Source of the DNA: a bacterium
Lineage (GTDB): Bacteria; SM23-31; JAUVVT01
Length of the DNA stretch: 5,451 nucleotides
Reading direction: 5' to 3'
Assembly: GCA_030616165.1 (NCBI GenBank)
Contig: JAUWXV010000244.1
Coordinates: 1-5,451 of the forward strand
Shown here: in pieces, positions 1-5,451 of the stretch
How the letters are laid out: every line of letters begins with the position of its first letter
Position numbering within the stretch: position 1 is the first letter of the stretch
Made by a program: the position numbers and the translations under genes
Notes under the pieces: model-generated
What the model saw: the letters and a program-made list of their open reading frames with translations, nothing else
Told to the model about the DNA's origin: nothing
Database searches by the model: none

Positions 1-4
1 AAAA

Positions 5-21
5 TTGAGACATTTTCTCAA
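5..21. repeat. Short inverted repeat at left edge, possible minus-strand terminator or operator
   Basis: TTGAGA (5-10) and TCTCAA (16-21) form a perfect 6-bp inverted repeat around a 5-nt loop. On the minus strand the stem is followed by TTTT before the window ends, so it could be the end of an intrinsic terminator for a convergent gene to the left. It could also be a protein-binding palindrome. The stem is AT-rich and short, and chance is plausible in sequence of this composition. Confidence 0.2.
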
Positions 22-161
22 AAAAACTAATTTTAAACCATCATTATAATTTTCTCCAATAGTGCAAAAAATTGGCAGGATGTGAAAAAACACTTGTAAA
101 AGTAAAATGTATCTCTTAATTTATATTGTGAATTGTCCAAAATTTTTTTTAAGGCCTACAC

Positions 162-167
162 TATAAT
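162..167 (+). promoter_or_regulatory. Candidate -10 box upstream of the GH20-like gene
   Basis: A perfect TATAAT lies 55 nt before the chosen start codon, which would place transcription start near 174 and give a leader of about 50 nt. There is no good -35 at 16-18 bp spacing: the region around 138-145 is A/T only, and TTGTCC at 133-138 is too far away. TATAAT also occurs at 45-50, and such hexamers are expected by chance here. The rest of 1-222 shows no gene or RNA I can support. Confidence 0.25.
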
Positions 168-210
168 TTTAAAGCATTAGAACATTCCTTTGTTTTCAAC
201 CGCTATTATG

Positions 211-218
211 GGAGGTGA
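211..218 (+). promoter_or_regulatory. Strong Shine-Dalgarno site that decides the start of the GH20-like gene
   Basis: GGAGGTGA is a near-perfect anti-SD complement and ends 4 nt before the ATG at 223. The open frame extends upstream to a TTG at 190 and an ATG at 208, but neither has an SD, and starting there would place this SD inside the coding sequence. The ATG at 223 also gives a normal signal peptide. Confidence 0.85.
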
Positions 219-222
219 AATT

Positions 223-2457
223 ATGATAAATAAAAATATTTTTTTTACTATGGTTATTAAAAAAATTTTATCTTTGTTTGTATTAATCCTTATATTTTCT
301 ACAAATTTTTTACTTGTACAGACTTTTGGTGAATCAAAAACTTCATTATGGGATTTAGGTTATGCTCTTTTACCTGAACCACAGAAGATTACAACAGGAG
401 AGGGCAGTTTTGAGATTGGATCCGACTGGGAATTGAATCTTTCATCGAATGTAAGAGAAAATGATATTGCAGTAAGAACTTTTCTTGACAGACTTAAAAA
501 TCAATTTGGGTTAGATATATCAATAAAAAAAGGTGTTAATAGTTTGAGTGGGAAGGTAATACATTTTGATATCCGTTCAGGCAGTGCGGCTGTTGGTGAG
601 AAAGAAGCGCTTGCCCGCCAGGGTTACATTATGGAATTAGAACCTGATAAAATTTTAATACGAGGAAATGATGGTCCAGGTCTCTTTTATGGTGTTCAGA
701 CACTTTTACAGTTATTGGTTTCAAAGGAAGATAACAGGTTGCCGGTTTGCAGGATAGAAGATTGGCCTGAGCTTGAGCTTCGCATAATCCACTGGTGTGA
801 AAAGCATCATCAGAACAGAATGAAGACGCTGAAGGAATACATTGACCGTGCGGTGGAATATAAGATAAATGCTATTGGCTGGCAGGTAGAGGATAAGTTT
901 GCGTATGAAAGACATCCTGTTATTGGTGCGCCCGGTGCATTTACAAAAGAGCAGGTGCAAGAGATAGATAGATATGCACGGGAAAGGTATATAGAACTTA
1001 TTCCTCTTGTTGATTGTCCGGCTCATATTGCGTATGTTTTAAAGCATCCAGAGTTTGCACATTTGAGAGAAGACGTTAATAACAACTATATGATTTGTCC
1101 CTCGAAAAAAGAGTCATGGGATTTACTTTTTGATATGTTCGACGAGATACTTGAAGCATTTCAGGGGAAATATTTTCATGTATCTACTGATGAAGCTTAT
1201 TTTCTTGGTGATGGAGTAGAATGCGGCTGCGCAGAAAAAGTAAAACAAGGAGGAAAGAGCAGATTATTTGTCGATTTTATGAATAAAGCCGCCAAATATC
1301 TCGAAGATAGGGGTAAAGAGGTTATGTTTTGGGGGGAATCGCCTTTAGCAGTTAATGATATACAGAAACTTCCTAATACACTGATAGATGCAGTTGCAGG
1401 TCATGAAGGATGGGAGAGAAAAGACGAATTGAGGATAGAAAGAGAACATGGGATGAGAGTATTGATTTATGTTTCAATCCATGGTAGTGGTCTATTTACA
1501 GACTATATACAGCGAATAAATGATGTATATAAGAGCGTATCTTTTGGTGAAGTTAGGAAGAACAATGTTTTAGGAACATTTGTTGCCGCCTGGGATGATT
1601 CTGGACCCCATGATGAAGTATTCTGGCTTGGTTGGGTGACAGGTACTTCCTATGCATGGAATGGCGGAATACCTCAGCCGGACGAATTACCTCCTAAATT
1701 TATGAGACTTTTTTATGGTCCTGAAGTAAAGGATATGGAAGAAATATATAAATTAATGTATGATGGGTTTAGATTTTGGTCAACTTCCTGGGACAGGGTA
1801 CCTTCAACATTAGTTCCGATTTATGGTTCTTCCAGAGGCAAATATCCAATTCCTCGCCCTCGCAGGTTACAGTCCATTGAATTACCCAATTTACCCGATG
1901 TTAATACACTTTATAATCATCCTTTCTGGAAAGACCATTACCGCAGAAATTTGGATAATTTAGATGAGGAAAGGAAAGCAAATAACCGTCTTATTATTCT
2001 TCTTAAAGATAACCTCAACAGGGTATCCGGGCATAAATATAATATTGAGGTTATGCTGTCATTAGCACAGCTCTACAGCCACAATATATATTTATTTGAA
2101 ACTTTGGCAAAAATAGAAGATATTCTTTCTAATGCAGCAGGAAATTATTTAGATTATGAAAATGCTGTTTCCTGTCTCAATGAAGCAATAAAACTTGCTG
2201 AAGATATATGCAAAGAGAGAGAACCAACTTATCAGCAATTAAAAGAAGTTTGGGAAGTAAGCCGTTATCCTAAAGGGAGAACTGTTGATGGCAAAAAGTT
2301 TGTTCATATATTAGATGATACGAAAAATCACACCGGAGACCTTATACCAGATTTATCGTATATTGTTATGCGTGAGCGTGACCTTAATTTAGAGAAATGG
2401 ATTTACGGCTTAAAGAGTATAAGGCATTCATTTGCTTTGAAAAATCAGTTTAAATAA
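223..2457 (+). CDS. Secreted GH20-type beta-N-acetylhexosaminidase-like protein
   Basis: The protein is 744 aa from the ATG at 223. Residues 1-35 form a signal peptide (Lys-rich start, hydrophobic stretch about 15-32). Residues about 48-170 match the GH20b-like N-terminal alpha/beta domain, with LLPEPQKI at its start and GLFYGVQTLLQLL near its end. RIEDWPELELR (177-187) leads into the catalytic TIM barrel, about 180-510; R187 aligns with the substrate-binding Arg of the family. The catalytic Asp-Glu pair is D323-E324 in HVSTDE (319-324), where canonical GH20 enzymes have H-x-G-G-D-E. Active-site Trp candidates are W457 (AAWDDSG) and W468. About 510-744 is a mostly helical C-terminal region with no domain I can name. 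GH20 enzymes release terminal GlcNAc or GalNAc by substrate-assisted catalysis. The Asp-Glu pair is kept, so activity is plausible, but the altered motif makes the exact substrate uncertain. GH84 is less likely because the acidic pair is Asp-Glu. A terminator follows 63 nt after the stop. Confidence 0.85.
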   Translation: MINKNIFFTMVIKKILSLFVLILIFSTNFLLVQTFGESKTSLWDLGYALLPEPQKITTGEGSFEIGSDWELNLSSNVRENDIAVRTFLDRLKNQFGLDISIKKGVNSLSGKVIHFDIRSGSAAVGEKEALARQGYIMELEPDKILIRGNDGPGLFYGVQTLLQLLVSKEDNRLPVCRIEDWPELELRIIHWCEKHHQNRMKTLKEYIDRAVEYKINAIGWQVEDKFAYERHPVIGAPGAFTKEQVQEIDRYARERYIELIPLVDCPAHIAYVLKHPEFAHLREDVNNNYMICPSKKESWDLLFDMFDEILEAFQGKYFHVSTDEAYFLGDGVECGCAEKVKQGGKSRLFVDFMNKAAKYLEDRGKEVMFWGESPLAVNDIQKLPNTLIDAVAGHEGWERKDELRIEREHGMRVLIYVSIHGSGLFTDYIQRINDVYKSVSFGEVRKNNVLGTFVAAWDDSGPHDEVFWLGWVTGTSYAWNGGIPQPDELPPKFMRLFYGPEVKDMEEIYKLMYDGFRFWSTSWDRVPSTLVPIYGSSRGKYPIPRPRRLQSIELPNLPDVNTLYNHPFWKDHYRRNLDNLDEERKANNRLIILLKDNLNRVSGHKYNIEVMLSLAQLYSHNIYLFETLAKIEDILSNAAGNYLDYENAVSCLNEAIKLAEDICKEREPTYQQLKEVWEVSRYPKGRTVDGKKFVHILDDTKNHTGDLIPDLSYIVMRERDLNLEKWIYGLKSIRHSFALKNQFK

Positions 2458-2520
2458 GAAAATTTTGAATTTTTTAATAAAAATAAAAACAATAATTTTA
2501 AAATGATTGTTTGGTGAAAT

Positions 2521-2545
2521 CTACAATAACTATTGTAGTTTTTTT
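2521..2545 (+). terminator. Intrinsic (Rho-independent) terminator after the GH20-like gene
   Basis: CTACAATA (2521-2528) and TATTGTAG (2531-2538) are perfect inverted repeats. As RNA this gives at least a 7-bp stem with a 4-nt loop, followed at once by seven T residues (2539-2545). The stem is low in GC, but that fits this genome, and stem plus immediate T-tract is the classic arrangement. It should end most transcripts of the upstream gene, so the deacetylase gene probably has its own promoter or depends on read-through. I found no convincing promoter in 2546-2590. Confidence 0.75.
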
Positions 2546-2590
2546 GAAGATAGAATTTTTCATGGAGAACATCAATAAAAGGGACTAAAA

Positions 2591-4087
2591 ATGACACGTT
2601 CAAGATATGTATTATTTATTTTAATATTTGCAATTATTTTATTAATGAATTGTTCTTCAAAAATTAAAAAGACTAACACTGTTATATGTTTTGATACAGA
2701 GGATTATATTACTCCCCCTGAAGAACGGATTGACGATATTCCCAAGTGGCTGGCAGAAACGATGATTGAAGAAGGTATGACAGGGACTTTTTTTGTTATT
2801 GGTGAAAAGGCACGCTCATTAGAGCAAAGAGGCAGAAAGGATGTTATTGATGCTATGGCAAAACATGATATTGGCTCTCACACAAATTTAGGTTCGGTAC
2901 ACCCCACTATTACTGAATTCCTTGAAAATGCAGAATGGCACTCTGGAGTGGATTCAATGAAACAGCGTGAGAAAATCGGTTTTCAAGATATTGAAAGAAT
3001 ATTCGGTAAGAAAATACCGACATTTGCCAGGCATGGTGGTTCATACGGCCCTCAATTGGTTGCTGCATTAAGTCAAATTGGTAAAGGATATGTTTATTCC
3101 CCTATTTACCTTGATGAAAACCATCATATAGTGTGGTTCTGCAATGCGTTAAATTTCCATGGATACTGGGGAGACCCGGATGGTTTTGATGACTTTTATT
3201 ATAAAGATGAGTTATTCAATCCTGCTTTTGAAAAATTCAAAGGAAACTTTGACCAATTGATGCAGGAAAAAGATTTTATCGCTCTTTTTTTTGGTCATCC
3301 AACGAAAATCCGTTCAGAACAGTTCTGGGATTTACGTAACTATGCTCATGGAATTAATCCAACTCAGGGAAAAAAGTTGCAATCTCCAGATTTAAGACCA
3401 CAGGAAACTATGAAAGTTGCACATAAAAATTTCCGTCGACTAATGAAGTTCTGTAAAGAACAGAAGAAAAATGTCGAATTTACCACATTCTCTGAGCTGA
3501 TGGAGCGTTTTTCTTATCAAAAAGAGTTTGTAACTCTTAATGAATTATTAAATCTATCTGAAGAAATAATCAGTGAAAATCGCCCGATTATTGGTAAATA
3601 CTTCTCCCCTGCTGAAATATTTACTGCCTTAGCAGAAGAAATTAAAGCATTCTCCGAAAATGGAAGTATGTTAAGTCAGGTGGAAAGAGCAACAGTATTC
3701 GGTCCTATAGAGATGCCTTTGTCTGAACCCGAAATTTCGTCAATAACTGAACAACAGATTAACTCCACCGCTGAGAGAGTGTTTGACTATATTAAACAAA
3801 ATGGAATGATTCCCGGGAATGTGGAAGTGGATGGCAAAAAAATAGGGGCGGGCTCTCTGCTTCGATTGTTCAGCGAATATTTTTTGGATTGTACAGAAAA
3901 CTCAACTAATATGAGTTACACCGTTATAAACTTCGACCCTTATCCCAGAGATAATGAGGAAAATTTAAAGAAAGAACTTGAAGAATGCAGAGTTTGGCCT
4001 ATTCATAAACCTGACCTTGACATGAGTAAAATTACATATTATACAATGCTTCAGTGCTGGACCCTCAAACCGGCAACAGAAAAATAA
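2591..4087 (+). CDS. Putative lipoprotein with NodB/CE4-like polysaccharide deacetylase domain
   Basis: The protein is 498 aa. Residues 1-20 are a basic start plus hydrophobic run ending LLMNC, so C21 is a probable lipidation site, although Asn at -1 is atypical. The NodB-like fold covers about 30-305: motif 1 is FDTED (34-38; D35 likely base, D38 likely metal ligand), TFFVIGEKA follows at 66-74, motif 2 is HTNLGSVHP (97-105; H97 and H104 likely metal ligands), motif 3 is RHGGSYGP (147-154), and H236 in FFGHP is a likely late catalytic His. CE4-type enzymes remove N- or O-acetyl groups from chitin-, peptidoglycan- or PNAG-type polymers using a divalent metal. The two His are separated by six residues rather than the usual three, so this is a divergent branch. 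Residues about 335-431 hold two diverged helical repeats. The SD is weak (GGG at 2581-2583). It would act at the cell surface or in the periplasm; substrate is unknown. Confidence 0.82.
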   Translation: MTRSRYVLFILIFAIILLMNCSSKIKKTNTVICFDTEDYITPPEERIDDIPKWLAETMIEEGMTGTFFVIGEKARSLEQRGRKDVIDAMAKHDIGSHTNLGSVHPTITEFLENAEWHSGVDSMKQREKIGFQDIERIFGKKIPTFARHGGSYGPQLVAALSQIGKGYVYSPIYLDENHHIVWFCNALNFHGYWGDPDGFDDFYYKDELFNPAFEKFKGNFDQLMQEKDFIALFFGHPTKIRSEQFWDLRNYAHGINPTQGKKLQSPDLRPQETMKVAHKNFRRLMKFCKEQKKNVEFTTFSELMERFSYQKEFVTLNELLNLSEEIISENRPIIGKYFSPAEIFTALAEEIKAFSENGSMLSQVERATVFGPIEMPLSEPEISSITEQQINSTAERVFDYIKQNGMIPGNVEVDGKKIGAGSLLRLFSEYFLDCTENSTNMSYTVINFDPYPRDNEENLKKELEECRVWPIHKPDLDMSKITYYTMLQCWTLKPATEK

Positions 4088-4157
4088 TAAAAATGTAAAG
4101 TGATGAAGGACAATAATTATATTTCTGCCTGCTTTTTATAATATCCTTGTGAAATTA

Positions 4158-4208
4158 CCTCATTTAAAAATATATATATTTTAAAATTTTATTCATTTGA
4201 GGATTTTT
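4158..4208 (+). terminator. Long AT-rich imperfect palindrome, possible weak terminator of the deacetylase gene
   Basis: The core 4162-4187 is a 26-nt palindrome with one mismatched pair (AAAATATA/TATATTTT flanked by ATTT/AAAT). CCTCA (4158-4162) and TGAGG (4198-4202) form an outer clamp, followed by TTTTT at 4204-4208. It lies about 70 nt after the deacetylase stop, where a terminator would be expected. The core is entirely A/T, so the hairpin may be weak, and such palindromes arise easily in this composition. It could instead be a DNA-bending or protein-binding site. Confidence 0.3.
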
Positions 4209-4256
4209 GAGAATGGTAAAGAAATTCAATGTACAGAATTTTTTAATCATATAAAT

Positions 4257-4262
4257 GGAGGT
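4257..4262 (+). promoter_or_regulatory. Strong Shine-Dalgarno site of the Tat-exported TIM-barrel gene
   Basis: GGAGGT sits 8 nt before the ATG at 4271. It supports that start, which also puts the twin-arginine motif at residues 9-10, where Tat signals normally carry it. No convincing promoter is visible in 4088-4256; TATAAT at 4137-4142 lacks a -35 partner. Confidence 0.8.
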
Positions 4263-4270
4263 TTAAAGAA

Positions 4271-5197
4271 ATGATAAATCATGAGAAATTAAATAGACGG
4301 AGTTTTATAAAAAGAACTGCAATTGGGGCAGCAGGTTTGGCACTTTCAACGCAGATTGGAAAGAAGAAGATTAATGCACGTGAAGCAAAACCTAAATATC
4401 CACTCCGCCTCAGTGCATGCTGCGCGTCTTTAAGACAGAGAGCCAGGTTAGAAGCGGTAGAGAACGCCTATAGGGTAGGATTAGATGGTGTATCGATGCG
4501 ATTTATTTACGATTTGAATGATCCTTCTTCATTAAGACACAGGTCTGTGCAGATTGCATTCCGTGATGCCTGTCTTCAGTACGGGATTCAGATTAATTCA
4601 TTAATGGTTGGGGCATTAATCAAATCTGAACCAAATTCAATAGTATGGGTTATGGATTCGATAAGGTGTGCCAGAAACCTCGGAGCAAATGTCATTCTTC
4701 TCGCCTTACTTCGTGAAGGTTTCCCCAGTACAGATGAGGAATACAAAAGAGTTATAGCAGTATTAAAGGAACTTGCTCCCGAAGCAGAAGATGAAGGGAT
4801 AGTTTTTGGACTTGAATGCTCCGGAAGTGCTGAAGAACAATTGAGGATAATAGAAGGAGTGAATCATCCATCTGTGAAAATATATTATGATTTTTATAAT
4901 GCTATGTATTTTGGCTATGAACCGCTCAAAGAAATACCAATTCTGGGGGACACTATCTGTGAATTTCACGTAAAAAATGGTAGTCACTTCATGAGAGAAA
5001 ATATTGAAGGATTGAATCATCCAAGAATTAAAGGGAGAATAATCGAGGGATTTAATCACCCTGCAATTGCCGAAGCGATAAAGAAAATCAGTTATAAAGG
5101 ATGGTTAACACTTGAGACATCCGTGATAACCGGCGATCCAATCGCAGATACAATTGATAATGTTGATTACATAAGAAGAGTTTATGATATTTTTTAA
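4271..5197 (+). CDS. Tat-exported sugar phosphate isomerase/epimerase-like TIM-barrel protein
   Basis: The protein is 308 aa. The N-terminus holds a twin-arginine signal: NRRSFIKR at 8-15, then a mild hydrophobic stretch (TAIGAAGLALST) to about 27, with the mature protein probably starting near 36-40. Residues about 44-308 fit the xylose isomerase-like TIM barrel (AP endonuclease 2 superfamily). The four expected metal ligands are visible on successive strands: E182 (GLECSG), D207 (YYDFYN), H233 (EFHVK) and E282 (LTLET). The family includes ketose 3-epimerases, hydroxypyruvate isomerase, inosose dehydratase and endonuclease IV, so the reaction cannot be named. IEGxNHP occurs three times, at 194-200, 245-251 and 258-264; the last two are a 13-residue tandem unit in the H233-E282 segment, which looks longer than usual. 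The Tat route fits export of a folded metalloprotein. It is 183 nt after the deacetylase gene, probably separately transcribed. Confidence 0.82.
   Translation: MINHEKLNRRSFIKRTAIGAAGLALSTQIGKKKINAREAKPKYPLRLSACCASLRQRARLEAVENAYRVGLDGVSMRFIYDLNDPSSLRHRSVQIAFRDACLQYGIQINSLMVGALIKSEPNSIVWVMDSIRCARNLGANVILLALLREGFPSTDEEYKRVIAVLKELAPEAEDEGIVFGLECSGSAEEQLRIIEGVNHPSVKIYYDFYNAMYFGYEPLKEIPILGDTICEFHVKNGSHFMRENIEGLNHPRIKGRIIEGFNHPAIAEAIKKISYKGWLTLETSVITGDPIADTIDNVDYIRRVYDIF
5003..5071 (+). repeat. Intragenic repeat encoding tandem IEGxNHP units (third copy at 4850-4879)
   Basis: The 21-nt cores at 5003-5023 and 5042-5062 have a 39-nt period and match at 16 of 21 positions; every difference falls at a third codon position. 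A dispersed copy at 4850-4870 matches the first of these at 19 of 21. All three encode I-E-G-[V/L/F]-N-H-P in the same frame. This looks like an in-frame duplication later held at the protein level, though convergence of a short turn motif is possible. Confidence 0.6.
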
Positions 5198-5311
5198 AAG
5201 TTTTAATTAATAACCAGTCTTACTTCAAAAATTTTTCTAAAATGTTTGAAAATAAAATTCTTAAAAAATAATAATTAATCTAAATTTTAACACTAAAAAA
5301 GAGTAATAATC

Positions 5312-5443
5312 ATGGGTTCAATGAACCATATCCGGAACGGAAAAATGGGGGATATTTATATGGCTAAAAGGATTGTTTATTCTTACCGTGCCAGTATAGG
5401 ACATGTAAAGGACAGCCCTAATGCCTTATTAAATAATAAATGA
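5312..5443 (+). CDS. Possible small protein of 43 aa (or 27 aa from an inner start)
   Basis: An ORF runs from the ATG at 5312 to TGA at 5441-5443. An inner ATG at 5360 has a better ribosome site (GGGGGA at 5347-5352, 7 nt upstream) and gives a 27-aa basic peptide beginning MAKRIVYSYR. The larger form has about seven Lys/Arg and two Asp. I recognise no family and see no signal peptide or membrane segment. GC is about 36% here against about 15% in the preceding 114 nt, which sets it apart from ordinary spacer. It could be a real small gene, the 5' end of a frameshifted or decayed gene, or a structured RNA or leader for a gene beyond the window. Only 8 nt follow the stop, so the context cannot be judged. 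Confidence 0.3.
   Translation: MGSMNHIRNGKMGDIYMAKRIVYSYRASIGHVKDSPNALLNNK
5315..5363 (+). promoter_or_regulatory. Foldable leader over the ribosome site of the small ORF
   Basis: GGTTCA (5315-5320) and TGAACC (5322-5327) form a 13-bp palindrome, which as RNA gives a 4-bp GGTT/AACC stem with a 5-nt loop. Directly after it, ATATCC (5328-5333) can pair with GGATAT (5350-5355), covering part of the GGGGGA ribosome site. CCATAT (5326-5331) can instead pair with ATATGG (5358-5363), covering the ATG at 5360. These pairings compete, as in translational control leaders, but each is short. The first palindrome could equally be a DNA operator. Confidence 0.25.
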
Positions 5444-5451
5444 TATATATT

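Noticed and set aside
56-75. CCAAT/ATTGG inverted repeat
   Set aside because: The 5-bp stem has a 10-nt loop, no T-tract and no relation to a start site.
190-222. Upstream starts TTG 190 and ATG 208 for the GH20-like gene
   Set aside because: The strong SD at 211-218 would then be inside the gene, and neither start has its own SD.
721-1026. 101-codon ORF on the minus strand
   Set aside because: It lies entirely inside the catalytic barrel of the GH20-like gene, antisense to conserved residues, and has no ribosome site or recognisable protein.
2467-2478. 12-nt match GAATTTTTTAAT, also at 4236-4247
   Set aside because: It is low-complexity A/T sequence in two spacers and is expected by chance at this composition.
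2562-2588. Eight-codon frame (ATG to TAA) just before the deacetylase gene
   Set aside because: It has no ribosome site and no sign of a leader peptide, and a frame this short is expected by chance.
4763-5059. 98-codon ORF on the minus strand
   Set aside because: It is antisense to the metal-ligand strands of the TIM-barrel gene. Its repeated WMI-like pieces are only the complement of the IEGxNHP repeats.
5224-5250. TTCAAA/TTTGAA hairpin after the TIM-barrel gene as a terminator
   Set aside because: The stem is weak, the loop is 15 nt, and it is followed by A-rich rather than T-rich sequence.
5314-5327. GGTTCAATGAACC as a tRNA T-arm
   Set aside because: There is no acceptor stem, anticodon arm or D-arm at the required distances.
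1-5451. CRISPR array, insertion sequence or integrated element
   Set aside because: There is no regularly spaced direct repeat, transposase or integrase frame, or terminal inverted repeat with target duplication.

Overview
This is a 5.45 kb AT-rich bacterial window (roughly 35-38% GC in genes, far lower between them). It has three complete genes, all on the + strand and all apparently exported, plus a possible very small ORF at the right edge. A twin-arginine signal, a lipoprotein-type signal and a carbohydrate-active gene set point to a polysaccharide-degrading bacterium with a Gram-negative-type envelope. Similar sets of GH20-like hydrolases, NodB deacetylases and Tat-exported TIM-barrel 'sugar isomerases' are familiar from PVC-related and uncultured candidate phyla. 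That placement is inference; there is no marker gene here.

Layout: 1-222 is an AT-rich leader with one -10-like hexamer and a strong ribosome binding site. 223-2457 encodes a secreted GH20-type beta-N-acetylhexosaminidase-like protein with an unusual catalytic motif (H-V-S-T-D-E). A convincing intrinsic terminator lies at 2521-2545. 2591-4087 encodes a putative lipoprotein with a NodB/CE4-like polysaccharide deacetylase domain and a C-terminal region containing two diverged helical repeats. 4088-4270 is an AT-rich spacer with a long imperfect palindrome. 4271-5197 encodes a Tat-signal-bearing TIM-barrel protein of the sugar phosphate isomerase/epimerase (AP endonuclease 2-like) superfamily, with the Glu-Asp-His-Glu metal ligands intact and a short sequence repeated three times. 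5198-5311 is non-coding at about 15% GC. 5312-5443 returns to about 36% GC and holds a 27- or 43-codon ORF whose leader can fold.

How they may work together (inference): a hexosaminidase-like hydrolase and an N-deacetylase-like enzyme both suit an amino-sugar polymer such as chitin, peptidoglycan or poly-N-acetylglucosamine, and the third protein could isomerise or otherwise process a released sugar outside the cytoplasm. The terminator and wide gaps argue against one tight operon, so the link rests on adjacency, shared orientation and shared export. I found no CRISPR array, tRNA, rRNA, insertion sequence or phage gene. The best leads are the triple IEGxNHP repeat in the third gene, the two-copy C-terminal repeat of the deacetylase, the divergent GH20 active site and the small ORF with a foldable leader at the right edge.
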